Assembly: GCA_000507305.1 (NCBI GenBank)
Contig: DF239635.1
Coordinates: 1-64,000, forward strand
Length of the DNA stretch: 64,000 nt
Direction of reading: 5' to 3'
From: Breviolum minutum Mf 1.05b.01
Lineage: Eukaryota; Sar; Dinophyceae; Suessiales; Symbiodiniaceae
Below are positions 22,274 through 34,023 of the stretch, piece by piece. Within the stretch, counting starts at the first letter, position 1, and the number at the start of each line of letters is the position of its first letter. Made by a program: the position numbers and the translations under genes. The notes beneath the pieces are model-generated. The model did no database searches. It was not told the DNA's origin and was given only the letters and a program-made list of their open reading frames with translations.

Positions 22274-22686
22274 TATTATCTATACACTAAGTTGCTAAAA
22301 TTACAATATCTGACTTCAACATCAGCTTATCTTTGGAAAATTTCCTTGCAAGATAAACTACACTTTATACTGCTTTATACTTTGAGGGCCGTTTGAGGTC
22401 ACGATGAAACTCAAGCTATATTTTATATCTTGGCAATATTCCTCAATGTTGTTAAGACACATCTCAACGGTAACCTATAGTAAACTCTCCAAAGCCAAGA
22501 CATCTCTGAAACAGGGCTGAGAATCCACGAAGATACAACTTCTGCTTGAAATACCAAGGCTCACATCACAAATGATTCAACCGTTTAACATGGTGCTGGT
22601 TGCGGAAGCAATGATAATTTGGACAGACAGTCTAGACTTTGGACTGTGTTTTTTCGATTGAACTTTTGAGTTTCATCAAATCGATA

Positions 22687-22791
22687 TGAGGGTTTCCTAA
22701 ACTGGTGGTACCCAACAACCATGGGTTTTCCTGTTAAAAATGGTCATTTTGGGGTGTTTTGGGGGTACCACCATTTAAGGAAACACCCACA
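22687..22791. repeat. MITE-B subfamily copy
   Basis: TGAGGGTTTCCTAAACTGG at the left and TTTAAGGAAACACCCAC at the right, with TA at both sides. The core differs from other B copies (CCATGGGTTTTCCTGTT), so this is a distinct subfamily. Confidence 0.75.
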
Positions 22792-22815
22792 TATATTGTA
22801 TTATGTTCACTTTCA

Positions 22816-22931
22816 GGGACATAGACTATCTCTTCTGGCCTTCTGCCCCTCCCAAAAGTTTGGCATCCACGGACTGAATCGGCCCCTACTTGGCCCACTT
22901 AGGAACGATGGAAACGAAAGCATTTCAAATG
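22816..22931 (+). CDS. Doubtful exon, unknown protein
   Basis: After TTCACTTTCAG the plus frame begins GHRLSLLAFCPSQKFGIHGL and stays open for 105 codons to 23116; a GTGACG donor lies at 22932. The minus strand is open here too, so the direction is uncertain. Confidence 0.25.
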
Positions 22932-23879
22932 TGACGCAGAAATCTGACGGAAGAACAAGGCCTTGTGCTGGCGGAGCATTACCCCTCGCTCTCTGGCTCC
23001 AAGACAATCTGTCATTCATTTCTTCGCAAAAAGGTCGTTATAATGTGCCCATAAAAGTGATTGAGAAGTGTTCCTACATTCCAAGCAATCCGTTTGTAGA
23101 CCTGTTCTATACTTGAAGGTTCTATAATCATGTCAAACCTCCCTCTGGTTCCCATTTAGTCTTCGAAGCTGTGCACAATTGAAACAAACCAAGCAACAGT
23201 ATTTTTTGAAGAAGTTCATCCTGGTTGTGCGATGTAAGACATCACCTGAAGTAAAGTTGACCCTTGAGCATCCTATATATCCCTTACAGTCTTTTACAAT
23301 CTGCAAGCATTTGCATACTACCAAGTCCGTGTCATACGAATCTCTACAGCCATGAACGCAACGCTCTGACCAGCACACCTTGCGCTAATTACCGAGAATT
23401 GCATCATGTTGAACTGCGAGACAGTTGCACAAACATCTTCCCGAAGCTTTGTTCAAAAACCATTATAGAAAACATATAGAAAACATTTAAGAAAACACCT
23501 GCAACAAATCCCAGGGCAATCTTTCACCGATTTGGTTGGAAATGTTGGAAAGCACACAACATCTCGCAGCTGATTCCATGGCAAACCGTCCGTAGCAAAT
23601 GTTGCTCCTCAGTAACACCATCGTGAGGCCAACTCGTTGCAAGTTGAGATTGCACCCCCCGAAAAGCTAACATGGCACCTGAAAGTAGAGTAACTTACTT
23701 GAAAAGGAGATTCCTCTTGGAAACCATGATTTTTACGGTCCATATGGGTTTTCGGAGGTGTGTATTTTTCGGAAATTCACGGCCAAAACGTATGATTTGC
23801 CCACGACCCTGCGAGATGGCTCCAAGGAAAGCAAAACAACGTGGCAGGCGCGTGACATGGGTCCTTGACCGCCGTCCCT

Positions 23880-24005
23880 CTCAAACCCAAAACATCCCAA
23901 AACCCTAAAACATAAAGCCTAAAACCCAAAAAACCCAAACCCTAAACCCTAAAAACCAAGCTAAAACCCCTAAAAACATAGCCTTAAACTCTGAAGCCTA
24001 AACCC
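23880..24005. repeat. Degenerate telomere-like tract
   Basis: About 125 bp of CCCTAAA-type units with substitutions and length changes (CCCAAAACCCTAAAACATAA, AAACCCTAAACCCTAAAAAC). CCCTAAA/TTTAGGG is the plant-type telomere unit also reported in dinoflagellates. The tract is interstitial and decayed, so it is not a chromosome end. Confidence 0.75.
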
Positions 24006-24009
24006 TGTG

Positions 24010-25290
24010 TGGGCGAATCGAGTGTTTTGTGGGTAAATCTACCAACCTGCATGTTGCGAAAACAACCCAGGATCTGACCATTCGGTAAACTACATTTGCT
24101 TGGGGAAATCGGCCACCTGACATCAATATGGGCAAGTGAAAACATTCAAAGATTCCCAAATATCCAGGACAGCAAGACTGCAAAGTGGAAAAGGTAGCTG
24201 ATACATGCTGATACCAACGTTTTAACTTTGAGAAGCAGTGTTTTCACAAAAAAACATGTAACCCGACGCTTATCTGTGCTTTGGTCGCGGTTTTGCTATT
24301 TATGTCCCAAGGAAAACACAACAGATCAGCCAAGACCCTGCAAGGCTTCCCTGCAAGATCGTTCCCAACATTGTCTTCAAACTCAAAAGTATTGCAACAA
24401 CACAACATTACCATGTATCGATGTTACATCTTACTACTAGTCTTGCTATCTTTTTGTCAAAACGGATATGAGTTGAAATGTTTTCGGCTGCTTCCCCCCA
24501 GCAAAATCCAAGGAAATGTGGCAACAAAAACACACGGACATTGCAGCTAAGCATCTTAAGATATGTACAGCTGATACATGCCACAGCAATTTCATCCATC
24601 ACCATAGCCTGCAAGAAATGGACATCACATGACATCACTGTGGAATTTTCACCCTTTTCCTCATCGAGTTGTTTAGGATGGTTGAAACACCCAAGCCACT
24701 CGGCAGAAATTGACACAACATGTTGAACATATCTGTAGGAGGCCCCCAAGCATGAACAAAAATGGAAAAAGGATGTCCCAAAAAATGGAGTGAAAGATTG
24801 ATACAACTCTTACAATATCAATTTGTTGAATTTAATAACATTGATATCACTAGAGGAGCACCGAAAAAAGCATCATATGAGCCGTAGCCACATCACATGG
24901 CCATCCCATGTGACAAACACCTTCTCCTGCAAATCAAAAGAAATCCAAAATGTAAGTTGGAATCTCCCCTTTCAGAAATTCCCATCTTTAGGTCTTTAGG
25001 GTGTTTTTCTTCACACACGCTTAAATAGAGAATTCTTACAATGGGGGGTCATAGGCTCTGAAAACTGAACATGGACTCTGGAAGAGGAGATTCATATTGG
25101 AAACCCTCACTTTTTTATGGGGGTTCCATGTCAGTTTTTCAGAAGGCCCCCCTTGTGATCAGGGCTTATTAACCCTTGGTTTCCCCTTAACAAGGCCGAA
25201 CATAAAACCCATATTTCTGGGGCGAGGATGCCGCCATGATGCCGCCTCCAACCCAACCAAGCTCTAAGAGTACCTCGGTTGCACGGAGGT
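24010..25290. other. No gene seen
   Basis: Several ORFs of 70-130 codons on both strands overlap one another and none has protein-like composition with splice limits. A partial MITE-F-like element lies at about 25050-25145. Confidence 0.35.
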
Positions 25291-25301
25291 TGGGTGGCAT
25301 G

Positions 25302-25303
25302 CC

Positions 25304-25369
<66 letters not shown>

Positions 25370-25416
25370 GTTTTTTTACAAAAAGCTGGAAAGTGGGATC
25401 TACCCTAGCATAGTGG

Positions 25417-25447
<31 letters not shown>
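25302..25447. repeat. Compound GTT/GAT microsatellite
   Basis: About 22 TTG/GTT units (25302-25370), a 40-bp spacer, then a run of about 12 GAT units (25413-25447). The same two unit types occur at 2970-3122 in the opposite order. Confidence 0.95.
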
Positions 25448-25449
25448 AA

Positions 25450-26990
25450 TCTTGCTCCAACCTGGTCTCATCTTCAACTTGGGGATGAACATCGAACATC
25501 ATCAACATCACGCAAGACAAATATGCTCAACAGTGAACACCATTAAATTAAACACGGTGCCTAATATCAAAACCATCAAGCACATAGAATACATAATCAA
25601 CGCATCATCTATATAAACAACATGAAGTAAGATATCCATGAAATATTATCTATGTATCACCTAGTAGTAGCATGTAATTAGTATCAAAACAACAGCGCTT
25701 GTTTTCAAACAAACATCTACCACCTTAAAACAACTGCTGTTTGCGCCATGGTTTTCCCAGCTCCCAACGTACCGCAACGTATCAAGTCGTTCAACGTTAT
25801 TTTCAAGCTGCGGAAAGGCGGTCCCGTAATTTCTTGGCATTCATCCGTCACTCTCCTGGTGTTTTCACCGGTGGAAATTCCCCCATGGATTCGTTTGGGA
25901 TCCGTAGGAGATGTTTGGGTGAGGTAGGTGGATCTGCGGGTTTTGAAGGGCGCGGTCAAATTGAGTAACTTCCCATCATTACCATTTTTTGTGGAACATT
26001 TTTGAAGGGCTTTGAATAGGTTGCAAATCTTAGTTCAGAGGCCTATTCAAGTACATGTACAGTATACATATAATGTGTATATATGTATGTATGTATATCT
26101 GTATGGATATGAGTATATGCGTATCACATACTGTAATAGTTGTCAATCAAAACTCTGCACCACCAGGAGTGTGTAAACTCTTACAGTAAGAATGGGATCT
26201 AGGTGATGGTTCAACCGCTGTGAAGAATATTCGTCAAAATTCGGAATCTTCCCCGGAATCTTACCCAACAAGGGGTGATAATTCCAAAAAAAAAACTGGT
26301 TTGAAACGACCGAAAGATCTCCAGTTTAGGGAAAAATAGACGACCATTCCCAGATCTTTGAGATCACCTTCCTTTTTTCATATTTTTTCATAGGATTTCT
26401 CTGAGCAAACTAAGAGCGGACGACAAAACCTTCCCGTTTTGTGGAATCATTGGAATAAACACATCCCACACTATCCAGCAATTCCAAGAAATCTCCAACA
26501 GTACCCCTCGGTCCACGGACCCCGAAAAAACCTGAGTATCTCATAGCTCGATCGCAACTTCTTCGGTAAGGTCCGTTGGGATTCGGTCCCATGAAAAATT
26601 GTTGATGGCTGGGGTACTTCCCCCAGGTCGGGCTGTTTTGGAAGATTCCAAAAGGGTGGACTTTTGGTCTGTTCTCAGGAGAAGAAAATTCGGGTATGTT
26701 TTGTTTTGCATATTCTAACTGCTGACTGGATGAATTGTCCATCAACACCAGAATCTTTTGAAGTTGACAACAAACATCTAAACCATAACATCAATGTTTG
26801 GTATATTTATACCGTACCTACATTTACCATTTAAAAGAACAAACCAAACGTATGAAAATATATAAAAAATATCAAAAAATACATGGATGGTATGGGCAAT
26901 ACTCAATGACCTCAGCGAGTCGCACGGCATTTTTTTCACACCAAACTCCACTCTGCGACCAACCATTGGGCAATCGGCAAACAGCTTCAT
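25450..26990. other. No clear gene
   Basis: A minus ORF at 26410-26748 (112 codons, with DNSSSQQLEYAKQNIPEFSS) has a protein-like composition but no family, and its splice limits were not resolved. A decayed MITE-A lies at about 26199-26310 and TA/TG-rich simple sequence at 26050-26110. Confidence 0.3.
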
Positions 26991-27009
26991 GCCTTAGGGG
27001 CAAACACGA

Positions 27010-27124
27010 CTGGTTGGTGGTTCGTTTCAACCCAGTTGAAAAATATGCTCGTCACAAATGGGTTCATCTTCCCCCAATTTGTCGGGGTGAAACTTCCAAA
27101 AATCTTTGAGTTGCCACCACCACC
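27010..27124. repeat. MITE-A copy
   Basis: CTGGTTGGTGGTTCG at the left and GAGTTGCCACCACCACCC at the right; the middle is TGGGTTCATCTTCCCCC. Confidence 0.75.
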
Positions 27125-27249
27125 CCGTTTGTTTGGTTTGCTGTAAAAATTCCATTGTAAGTGGATCTTTTGGTTTTTGTTGAGTAATATCGAAGCTGGG
27201 ATTACTTGAGAAATTCATACCTTTATTTTTCAAAACCACCAAATCAATA

Positions 27250-27372
27250 CCTTCCCTGAAACTAACAGCCTTCGCCCCTCAAAAAAAACCCTGGAATCTC
27301 GTATAAAACCGGCATTGGAAGCCACCACCACCATTTTCAGGGGCAAAAAGGCTGTTATATAGTTCTGGGAGT
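27250..27372. repeat. MITE-D copy
   Basis: CTTCCCTGAAACTAACAGCC at the left and GGCTGTTATATAGTTCTGGG at the right, with TA at both edges. The right-hand TA is shared with the next element. Confidence 0.7.
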
Positions 27373-27374
27373 TA

Positions 27375-27487
27375 CCCTCCGGTAAACAAACATAGCTGGC
27401 TGGAAAATCCCCATCTTGTAATAGGAAATACATCGATTCAATTCAAATGGTGGATTTTCCAGCCAGCTATGTTAGATTACCGGAGTG
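27375..27487. repeat. MITE-E-like copy abutting MITE-D
   Basis: CCCTCCGGTAAACAAACATA at the left and TATGTTAGATTACCGGAG at the right. The inner arms (GCTGGCTGGAAAATCC and GGATTTTCCAGCCAGC) form a long near-perfect stem. TA on each side. Confidence 0.75.
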
Positions 27488-27719
27488 TAGTAACTCAAGA
27501 TCTGTTGCGTCAAGATATCCACCTCTTAGAAAACTCATCCAACCAACTTTGCATCCCTTCAATCCATGACTTGGGGGAGGTTGCTCCCTCCATTCCTGCG
27601 AGTTCCAAGCAACATTCAGGAGCTTGTTCAACCGAGGCGAAACGCCATAGGAATGAAACCTCAACGGTTAAATCCCCACTCTAAACACGCAAAAATCGGT
27701 GTTTTTGGAAGGGTTGCTA

Positions 27720-27824
27720 CACCCCTGAAAGTCTAACATGGGAAGAAGAACATACCAGCTTGCAAAAGGAGAAACATCTACCAAACTTGCAATTTTTAGG
27801 GTTTCATGTTGGTTTTTGGGAGTG
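27720..27824. repeat. MITE-F copy
   Basis: CACCCCTGAAAGTCTAACAT at the left and CATGTTGGTTTTTGGGAGTG at the right, flanked by TA. Confidence 0.7.
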
Positions 27825-28107
27825 TAAACTCAAACCATGTTTTTTTTTTTTTCCGACGTTTTGCGTTCGGGATATCTCTAATCCCCCACAAACATAACAA
27901 CAAAGATGGGCCACGGATTCATGAAAAAAAACGACTCTCCCATTTCATCCGGTTTGGATGGTTGGAAGAAACCCGGCGTTCACCAGTTGATACACATGTT
28001 AAAACATGTAACCTGCCCAAGTGAGCCACGAAAAAACCCTTCCGGATACTTTCCATTGAATCCTGGTTGTGAAAAATAGAGATCCTTGTAATGCTTTAGG
28101 AAATCAT

Positions 28108-28190
28108 CTCCACATAACTGGGTAGGACATGGTAGGATTTCATGCCCTATACACTCTAAACAACCAGGGGGCCCTTTTTTTTCACTGCTC
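28108..28190. repeat. Repeat I copy
   Basis: CACATAACTGGGTAGGA, CCCTATACACTC and CAACCAGGGGGCCCTTTTTT also occur in the same order at 44.57-44.63 kb. No inverted termini were seen. Confidence 0.6.
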
Positions 28191-28823
28191 AGGTGGCGTT
28201 TATCCAGATTTCCAAAAAATCACCAAGCCACTCTCTTCGGACTTGATAAGGTGTCTCATAGTCACTTGGGATCGTACCACGCACCTTGCCCGCCTGCGCA
28301 TTTTCGGTAGAAATTTGGTAGAATTTTTCACGAAATCTGTCCCAACAAAAATATCAAAAATGACCATTTTGGGATTTGTGGGTGATGTTCTTTGAAGCTA
28401 CCAGAATTTAACGTCAAGCAGAATCAGGCATAGTATGATGATCTGAATCATACATGTCGTGTAAGACTGTTTGTGTGCCTTGTGCCCTGCGCAATGTAAA
28501 CGGGGGAGCGGCACGGAGCCGCATATTCTGAAGCTCCTCGTCCCCTCAAAAGAAGCTTACCAAGCTTCCACACTCTTGGCAAAGGGTCTTCCACAGCATT
28601 ATCCACATCGCCACTTATAACAGTTCATAAACAACATGTAACATCTCATTGAAACCTTTCGATGATTTCGGATCCCAAACCAACCCAACAATTTTGCAAC
28701 AAAAAATCCGACTCCAAGCATCAATCACCAACAAAAAAAATATCAAGAACATGGTAACATGGCCATTTTTTGGCTAAGCCCTTAGCAGCTATCACAAAAA
28801 AAACATCCCCCTCAAAATAACCC

Positions 28824-28940
28824 TAGTTGGTGGTTGAACCAACCCATCCGAAAAAATATTAGTCGTCAAATTTGGATCATCATTTTCCCCAATCTTCGGG
28901 GTTGGAACATAAAAAAATATGTGTCAGTTGCCACCACCTC
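28824..28940. repeat. MITE-A copy
   Basis: CTAGTTGGTGGTTGAACC at the left and CAGTTGCCACCACCT at the right, with a slightly longer middle than other copies. Confidence 0.75.
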
Positions 28941-29458
28941 AAAATCACCCCATCTTTTTTTGCGGTTCCTTCCCCTACAGGTTTCAAACCTTCCCTCAGG
29001 CAACTCCCACACCTTCATCCAGTTGCGCCACTTGGGAGGACTACGTAAGATGGCCTCCAACGAAAAACCAAAAAACCCACCGAAACCGTTGAAAAACCAA
29101 CAAACCCGAAACACCCCAGGGGTTTTCTCTCGGTGGTTTTTTGGAGATCTTTTTTTTGTTAAAAAACCCCATTGTGGGAGCTTTTAGTTGGGTGAAATGG
29201 CTTCAAACATTTGGCTGGAAAATTGGTGTGGCCAGTGAGTGATGTATTTGTTTGATTTACAGAACTGAATATCTTACCATTGCAAGTACCATGCCTGGTG
29301 TGTTTCTTTGCCTTTGGGGTGAACATGTGATTAGGGAAATGTAGAGAACTTCACACATGTGGGCTTTTAGCCATGCACATTTACAGCAAGATGGACGAAA
29401 CTCCAGAATGCAGGTGAAACTCGGCAAAGGATTCGATAAGGCGATAAGGTGTCTTTAT

Positions 29459-29527
29459 CATACCCCTCAAAATGGAAATCCTCCCCAAATAAGGGTGAAA
29501 ATAAAAAATATTTGAAACCACCACCCA
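29459..29527. repeat. MITE-A fragment
   Basis: Only the right two thirds remain (AATGGAAATCCTCCCCAAAT to TTTGAAACCACCACCC); the left arm is missing. Confidence 0.7.
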
Positions 29528-29780
29528 GACAAATATCTTCGGAACATCATCGACTCAAACCTGCTGGTGAGCTGGTAGGGGATATTATGTTTTTTTGGGA
29601 ACCCCAGGAGCATCTGTCTGTAGATCCATTTTCCGTTGGACTCTTTTGGCCGGGTGCAGGGATTCACATGTGAATCCAAACCTGGTCGTTTAATGTTGTT
29701 AAAGTTCCAGCTTCCAACTCGGAATTATGTAATATAACAGTGATGTATACAGCATACTTTTATTACCCAGAGCATCCATG

Positions 29781-29852
29781 GGACTGGTATATTTACACAC
29801 ATTTTTGAACAAAAACAAGCAAATGTAGGTAAATACACCATCCATGGATGGA
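29781..29852. repeat. Repeat G copy
   Basis: CCATGGGACTGGTATATTTA at the left and GTAAATACACCATCCATGG at the right. Confidence 0.65.
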
Positions 29853-29885
29853 ATGGGTTATATTATACAACACATTTGTATCTAT

Positions 29886-29981
29886 AGTTGGTGGTTGAAC
29901 CAACCCATCAGAAAAACATGCTCGTCAACATCGGTTCATCGGGGTGAAAACAAAACATCATGTATCGAAACCACCACCTAG
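29886..29981. repeat. MITE-A copy
   Basis: TAGTTGGTGGTTGAACC at the left and CGAAACCACCACCTAG at the right; the middle is shortened. Confidence 0.75.
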
Positions 29982-30002
29982 GTATGATACATCTGGCCAA
30001 AT

Positions 30003-30122
30003 CATCATATTTCACCAACCTAGGTTTCCCTGAAATAAGGGGATTTCCCTTACAATCACCACCAATTTGGGGTTAAAAAAACTCGTAAATTTTCGGTCGC
30101 GAGCTAATTTGACCAGATACAT
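30003..30122. repeat. Repeat H copy
   Basis: ATTTCACCAACCTAGG, CCCTGAAATAAGGGG, CAATCACCA and TTTTCGGTCGCGAGC, the H block order. Confidence 0.6.
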
Positions 30123-30150
30123 GCAAACGAAAAGACATGATCCTCCAAGT

Positions 30151-30225
30151 AGGCCCCCCAAATCATCCCCATTTTCATAGGGGTTTTCCATTGTAAACCA
30201 TCCATTTTGAGGGGTTTTCCCCCTT
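30151..30225. repeat. MITE-B fragment
   Basis: The inner hairpin of family B (AATCATCCCCATTTTCATAG and AACCATCCATTTTGAGG) without the outer GTTTCC arms. Confidence 0.6.
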
Positions 30226-30236
30226 AGGAGAATCAC

Positions 30237-30314
30237 GTCCTTCATTCGTTTGGGGAAGGAATGTGAACTCTTCCAAGCGACATCAATGACTGAGGCCATG
30301 ATGAGATCAGCAAC
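30237..30314 (-). CDS. Exon candidate, unknown protein
   Basis: After CACTCGTCAG the frame reads VADLIMASVIDVAWKSSHSF and then PKRMKD before GTGATTC. Phase 0 at both ends, matching the exons at 32.5 and 33.5 kb on this strand. The MITE-B fragment begins just downstream. No family is recognised. Confidence 0.4.
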
Positions 30315-30380
30315 CTGACGAGTGAAGTCTCAGGGTTGTGAGTGACAACGGTAACCTGAATCGCATGGCGATTCATGATA

Positions 30381-30481
30381 CCCCCTGGAAAACTAACATG
30401 TCCCCTGAAAATCACTGGTTGGAAGATGTATTTCCTATTGAAATAGCCCCTTTTTAGGGGACATGTTAGTTTTCGGGGGTG
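30381..30481. repeat. MITE-F copy
   Basis: CCCCCTGGAAAACTAACATG at the left and CATGTTAGTTTTCGGGGGTG at the right, flanked by TA (30379-30380 and 30482-30483). Inner arms are GTCCCCTGAAAAT and its complement. Confidence 0.8.
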
Positions 30482-31389
30482 TATAACTTTTGGAATCTTA
30501 AACGCACTCCCTGAAAACTAGCATGACATATGGAAAACCAACCATGAATGGAGATGTATCTATGTCACCTCCTAACAAGAATGATGTTATTTTGCATTGT
30601 CATGGCAGTTTTCGGTGGTGTCATCTATAAAATTACTTTAAGCTGGGATGAGTCGGGAACCTTGAACGATTTTTCAGATGATCACGAACCATGTTTTTAG
30701 GCGGTCATTGGAAATTGCAAAGAAAGATGAGTAAGACTGCCCTCCTTAAAACTAAAAATAGGCCTTCCCAAAAAGAAACTAATCTTCCAACCATCCATTT
30801 TCAGGGGCTATGTTACTTTCAGGGTAATGTATCTAAATCCTTTTGATGCATCCAACTTTGTTCAAATGCTACAGTTAGTACATGTCATTCTCTACACACA
30901 GACTTTGACGTTTCGCAAACCATCATGAATCCCGCAAAACATACTCCAAATGAACTCCTGCAAACAAACAAAAATTGTGTTTCTACCATTCAAACCGATG
31001 AAAGTTTCACCCCATTTGCCAGCAACAAGTCAATGGGTTAGTTGTTATATATTTTTCTGAAAACTGGATAACTAGATACCTCCGATTGATGGATCAGAGA
31101 GTGAGGTATCAGTTACTATTGTGAGCTTTCCAGTTGAAATGCATGACCCTCCACCCGTGATGGACATGGAATGGGATGGATACAAAATGATCATGACCAT
31201 ATTTGGCAGAAATATCTATCCGCAAATCAGTAAGCTCCATGCTCAAATGAATTGTATTGGTAGAGCGAAACATTTCCGCATTCTCTGAAGGTCACCAAAG
31301 ACTGGAACCAATGCACTGTAGATCTTGGATTTTTACGGGCAATGCAGGCCAGGTTGCTGGTATACCAAGTTCCTTTCTACCCGGCTTAC

Positions 31390-31482
31390 CAATCTCCATG
31401 GTATTCAAAATCATTGAAACTAATAGGATTCTCGTAAAACTAGGGGCTATGGCTATCCCTTGCGGATCAGTTTTTGGGAAAG
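31390..31482 (-). CDS. Exon candidate, unknown protein
   Basis: After AATGCTTCAG the frame reads (x)FPKTDPQGIAIAPSFTR and ends LVSMILNTMEI before a strong donor (GTAAGC). The plus strand is open for 146 codons over the same region, so the strand is not certain; the splice signals favour minus. Confidence 0.35.
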
Positions 31483-32441
31483 CTGAAGCATTTGGGAGTT
31501 TAACATCCATCAGCTTCCGTCGGAAATCTCAGGTGTCCCACAGGCATCTCCGGTCTCGATTGCACATCAACCTGGGGATGTCCAGGACAAAGGCACATCT
31601 TACATGTAGAGCTTCAATTCAACGCATTTCCCCCAAACGGCTCTTTCGAAAGGCACGGGCACCCGTATCTCAAGAGATTTTTTTCGCTAGCGCCTAAAAA
31701 ACAGGTATGGGACCCATTTCGTTGTGTGGGTTCATTGTTGGGAACACATCTTCATCCCTTCAAATACCTGTTAACCTTCACGTTTGAAAGACATCCTGTT
31801 CATCAGGGGACAGAGTTATTTGATCTTCAAACTTAAATGGCAAAAATCCATATTTGCACCCTCACCTAGTAGCTGAAACAACTCCAAGCTCAACCACCCT
31901 AAGACAAACTTCAAACATCAACTTTAAACATCTCTTGATCTCTATAGATTGGAACATGGCCTTCTTTTTTTCAAAGGGGTAACAGAAACGGCTCTATTTT
32001 AATTTTTCAGTGTAGCTTCCAGCCGCTTGATTTTGGGATGTTTCCTTTTCCCACACATCCCCAGCCACGTCGAGTCACGTGAACGTCTGCCTCTTGCCAC
32101 ATATCCACCGGATCCGCTGCACTTGGCACGGATGGTTGGTTGTCGATGGAGGTCGTGTGGGACTGAAGAAGTGGGTTGCCAAAAAGGGTTTGATGTTTTG
32201 AAATCTTAAGGTTCTTGATGGATCAACCTGATACCGTATCCTCCGCACAAATTCAAAAAAACAGAAAACAACAGGAAAGCACTTTCTTACTTCTTTAAAG
32301 CTCGACCACCATTCATCTATTATTGAGAGACTTCTAAGAACCCACGGCGAACCTCTTTGATATGAAAGATTGACCTATTTGACATGGACATAACAATGAG
32401 ATACTCCCATCTACTTAGCTTGGCTGTCTCTATTGAACGAC

Positions 32442-32573
32442 CTCTTCTGGTTCTCCAAAACGATGCCAAGTTGCTCTATATTCTTCGGCTTGTGTAAACT
32501 GAAATCTGTAGGCCTCGCCAAAGACACAACCGCTGAAGTAGCTCCAAAGATGATTTTGTTCCCTGGAAGAAAT
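32442..32573 (-). CDS. Exon, unknown protein
   Basis: Forty-four codons after TTAGATTTGCAG: ISSREQNHLWSYFSGCVFGE and then AYRFQFTQAEEYRATWHRFG. Donor GAG|GTCGTT, phase 0 at both ends. The dense aromatic and charged composition looks like folded protein. No family is recognised. It joins in phase with the exon at 33.47-33.60 kb. Confidence 0.5.
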
Positions 32574-32620
32574 CTGCAAATCTAACTACATAATGACATG
32601 GCATTGTATATCTATGTATA

Positions 32621-32715
32621 CCCTCCTGGGAACTCACATATCCCTCCAAAAAAGTCACTTTTGAGTCGATGGTTATCCTTTTCCCAAGGTTGGGATATGT
32701 GATATACTTTCATGC
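32621..32715. repeat. MITE-E copy (decayed right end)
   Basis: CCCTCCTGGGAACTCACATA at the left, preceded by TA; AGGTTGGGATATGTGATA at the right. Confidence 0.6.
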
Positions 32716-33469
32716 TTGGATATGCTTGGCATACACGTACCCACCATGGACTCCCATGGCTCTTGTGAGAATCATCGACAATGGACTATATGAACCCTAA
32801 AAATCAATACACCTTCGAGAAGTATTTCACCGTTGATGGGACTGGGATGCATCCAATCTAAGCAACTAAGTTCGGTACTATCCTATATTGATCGGGTTAT
32901 CAAACAACTGCTCATCTGAATCTACAACTATTCACGGTGACATTGCGTTCAATCAACAAGCTCCAACGAAAATCGGTCCTTCCATGACATCCACATGACC
33001 TTTCAACAACCAACAACAGAAAAACACCCCAAAAAAAACGGAACAGCTGCTGCAGGCACCGGTTGATTTTCATTTGCCCAAGGGGCTGTTCAGGTCCGAA
33101 AATGGCTTTCTTCTTTGGGAACTTCTTTTTTCTCACCTGCCGGTCCGTCAATAGACTGGACGTCTGAAACATCTCCGAGGCTGAAAGTGGAAAATTTGGG
33201 ATCAACCGACCGATCCCGAGAAAATCGGTTGGGCTCTTTCCATAGCAAAAATGGACGGATTCAAAATCAAACGAAAAATGAATGAAGCTTTGACTCAGGC
33301 CAAAAAAGACTACAAAATACATTCGCAACATATTGACCCGGCTTGAAGGTCAGCTGGCAAACAAAACTAAAGAGAAAAGCAGTGACTTTTTCGTTTCTGT
33401 ATGTATCTTAATGATTATGATATTCTGACAAGCTCAAACAATGGCATTTTACAAGAGATATCAAGAAAC

Positions 33470-33595
33470 TTGGTTGATGAAGTGCCATCCACATGAAGTC
33501 CTATAGTGTCCTGTATTCTCCATGGCACAAGCGTCACTCGGGTCTGCTACATCATACATGGATGTCAAAACTGACACAGGAGAGATTCCCACTAC
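33470..33595 (-). CDS. Exon, unknown protein
   Basis: Forty-two codons after CCTCTCCCTGTTTCAG, a strong acceptor: VVGISPVSVLTSMYDVADPS, ending TSCGWHFINQ. The donor is CAA|GTTTCT, phase 0 at both ends. Four Cys/Trp/His-rich positions near the end might bind metal or form disulphides, but no family is recognised. Confidence 0.5.
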
Positions 33596-33928
33596 CTGAA
33601 ACAGGGAGAGGTGGAGGGGTTGGTTGCTATAATTTTCCCCCATGTCACAAATTCACATATACATCATATTGGACCCTCATTCAACCGCACCTTGTCTCGT
33701 TCAATCACATCACGTCGCTCCCAGCCATCCGGATCGATCCAGACCTTAAGGAAACCCGGCAATGGAGAACTAGGATCCACCCCAGGCAATCCCCCGGCAA
33801 CGCCAACCATGAAAGGAATCCCTGAAAATAGCCTCTTGGTAAAGGCTGCGAGTTCGGTGTGTGTTCCAGTTCGGTGTGGAACTAAACAACCTTAGATAGG
33901 AATTGGTATACACTCCGGTAAACTAATA

Positions 33929-34023
33929 CCCATAGGATCCATGGGAATGGTATATTTACCTAGATTTGGTTGATTTTTATGGGTTGTCATGTCGGTAAAT
34001 ATACCATACATGGATCCTATGGG
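33929..34023. repeat. Repeat G copy (best preserved)
   Basis: CCCATAGGATCCATGGGAAT at the left and ATACATGGATCCTATGGG at the right, with GGTATATTTACC and GGTAAATATACC inner arms. A long perfect stem, suggesting recent origin. Confidence 0.75.

Noticed and set aside
25131-25616. Poly-Asn/His and poly-Val/Met ORFs
   Set aside because: Translation of the second compound microsatellite.
28866-29114. Minus ORF reading LEAILRSPPKWRNWMKVWEL
   Set aside because: Half of it is a translated MITE-A and the remainder has no clear acceptor or donor.
31257-31697. 146-codon plus ORF
   Set aside because: No domain or splice support; a strong GTAAGC donor and acceptor favour a minus exon. I could not exclude it fully.
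32825-32890. 5S rRNA-like string (CTAAGCAACTAAGTTCGGTAC)
   Set aside because: Only a short resemblance to the 5S 3' half; the 5' half, internal control region and length are missing.
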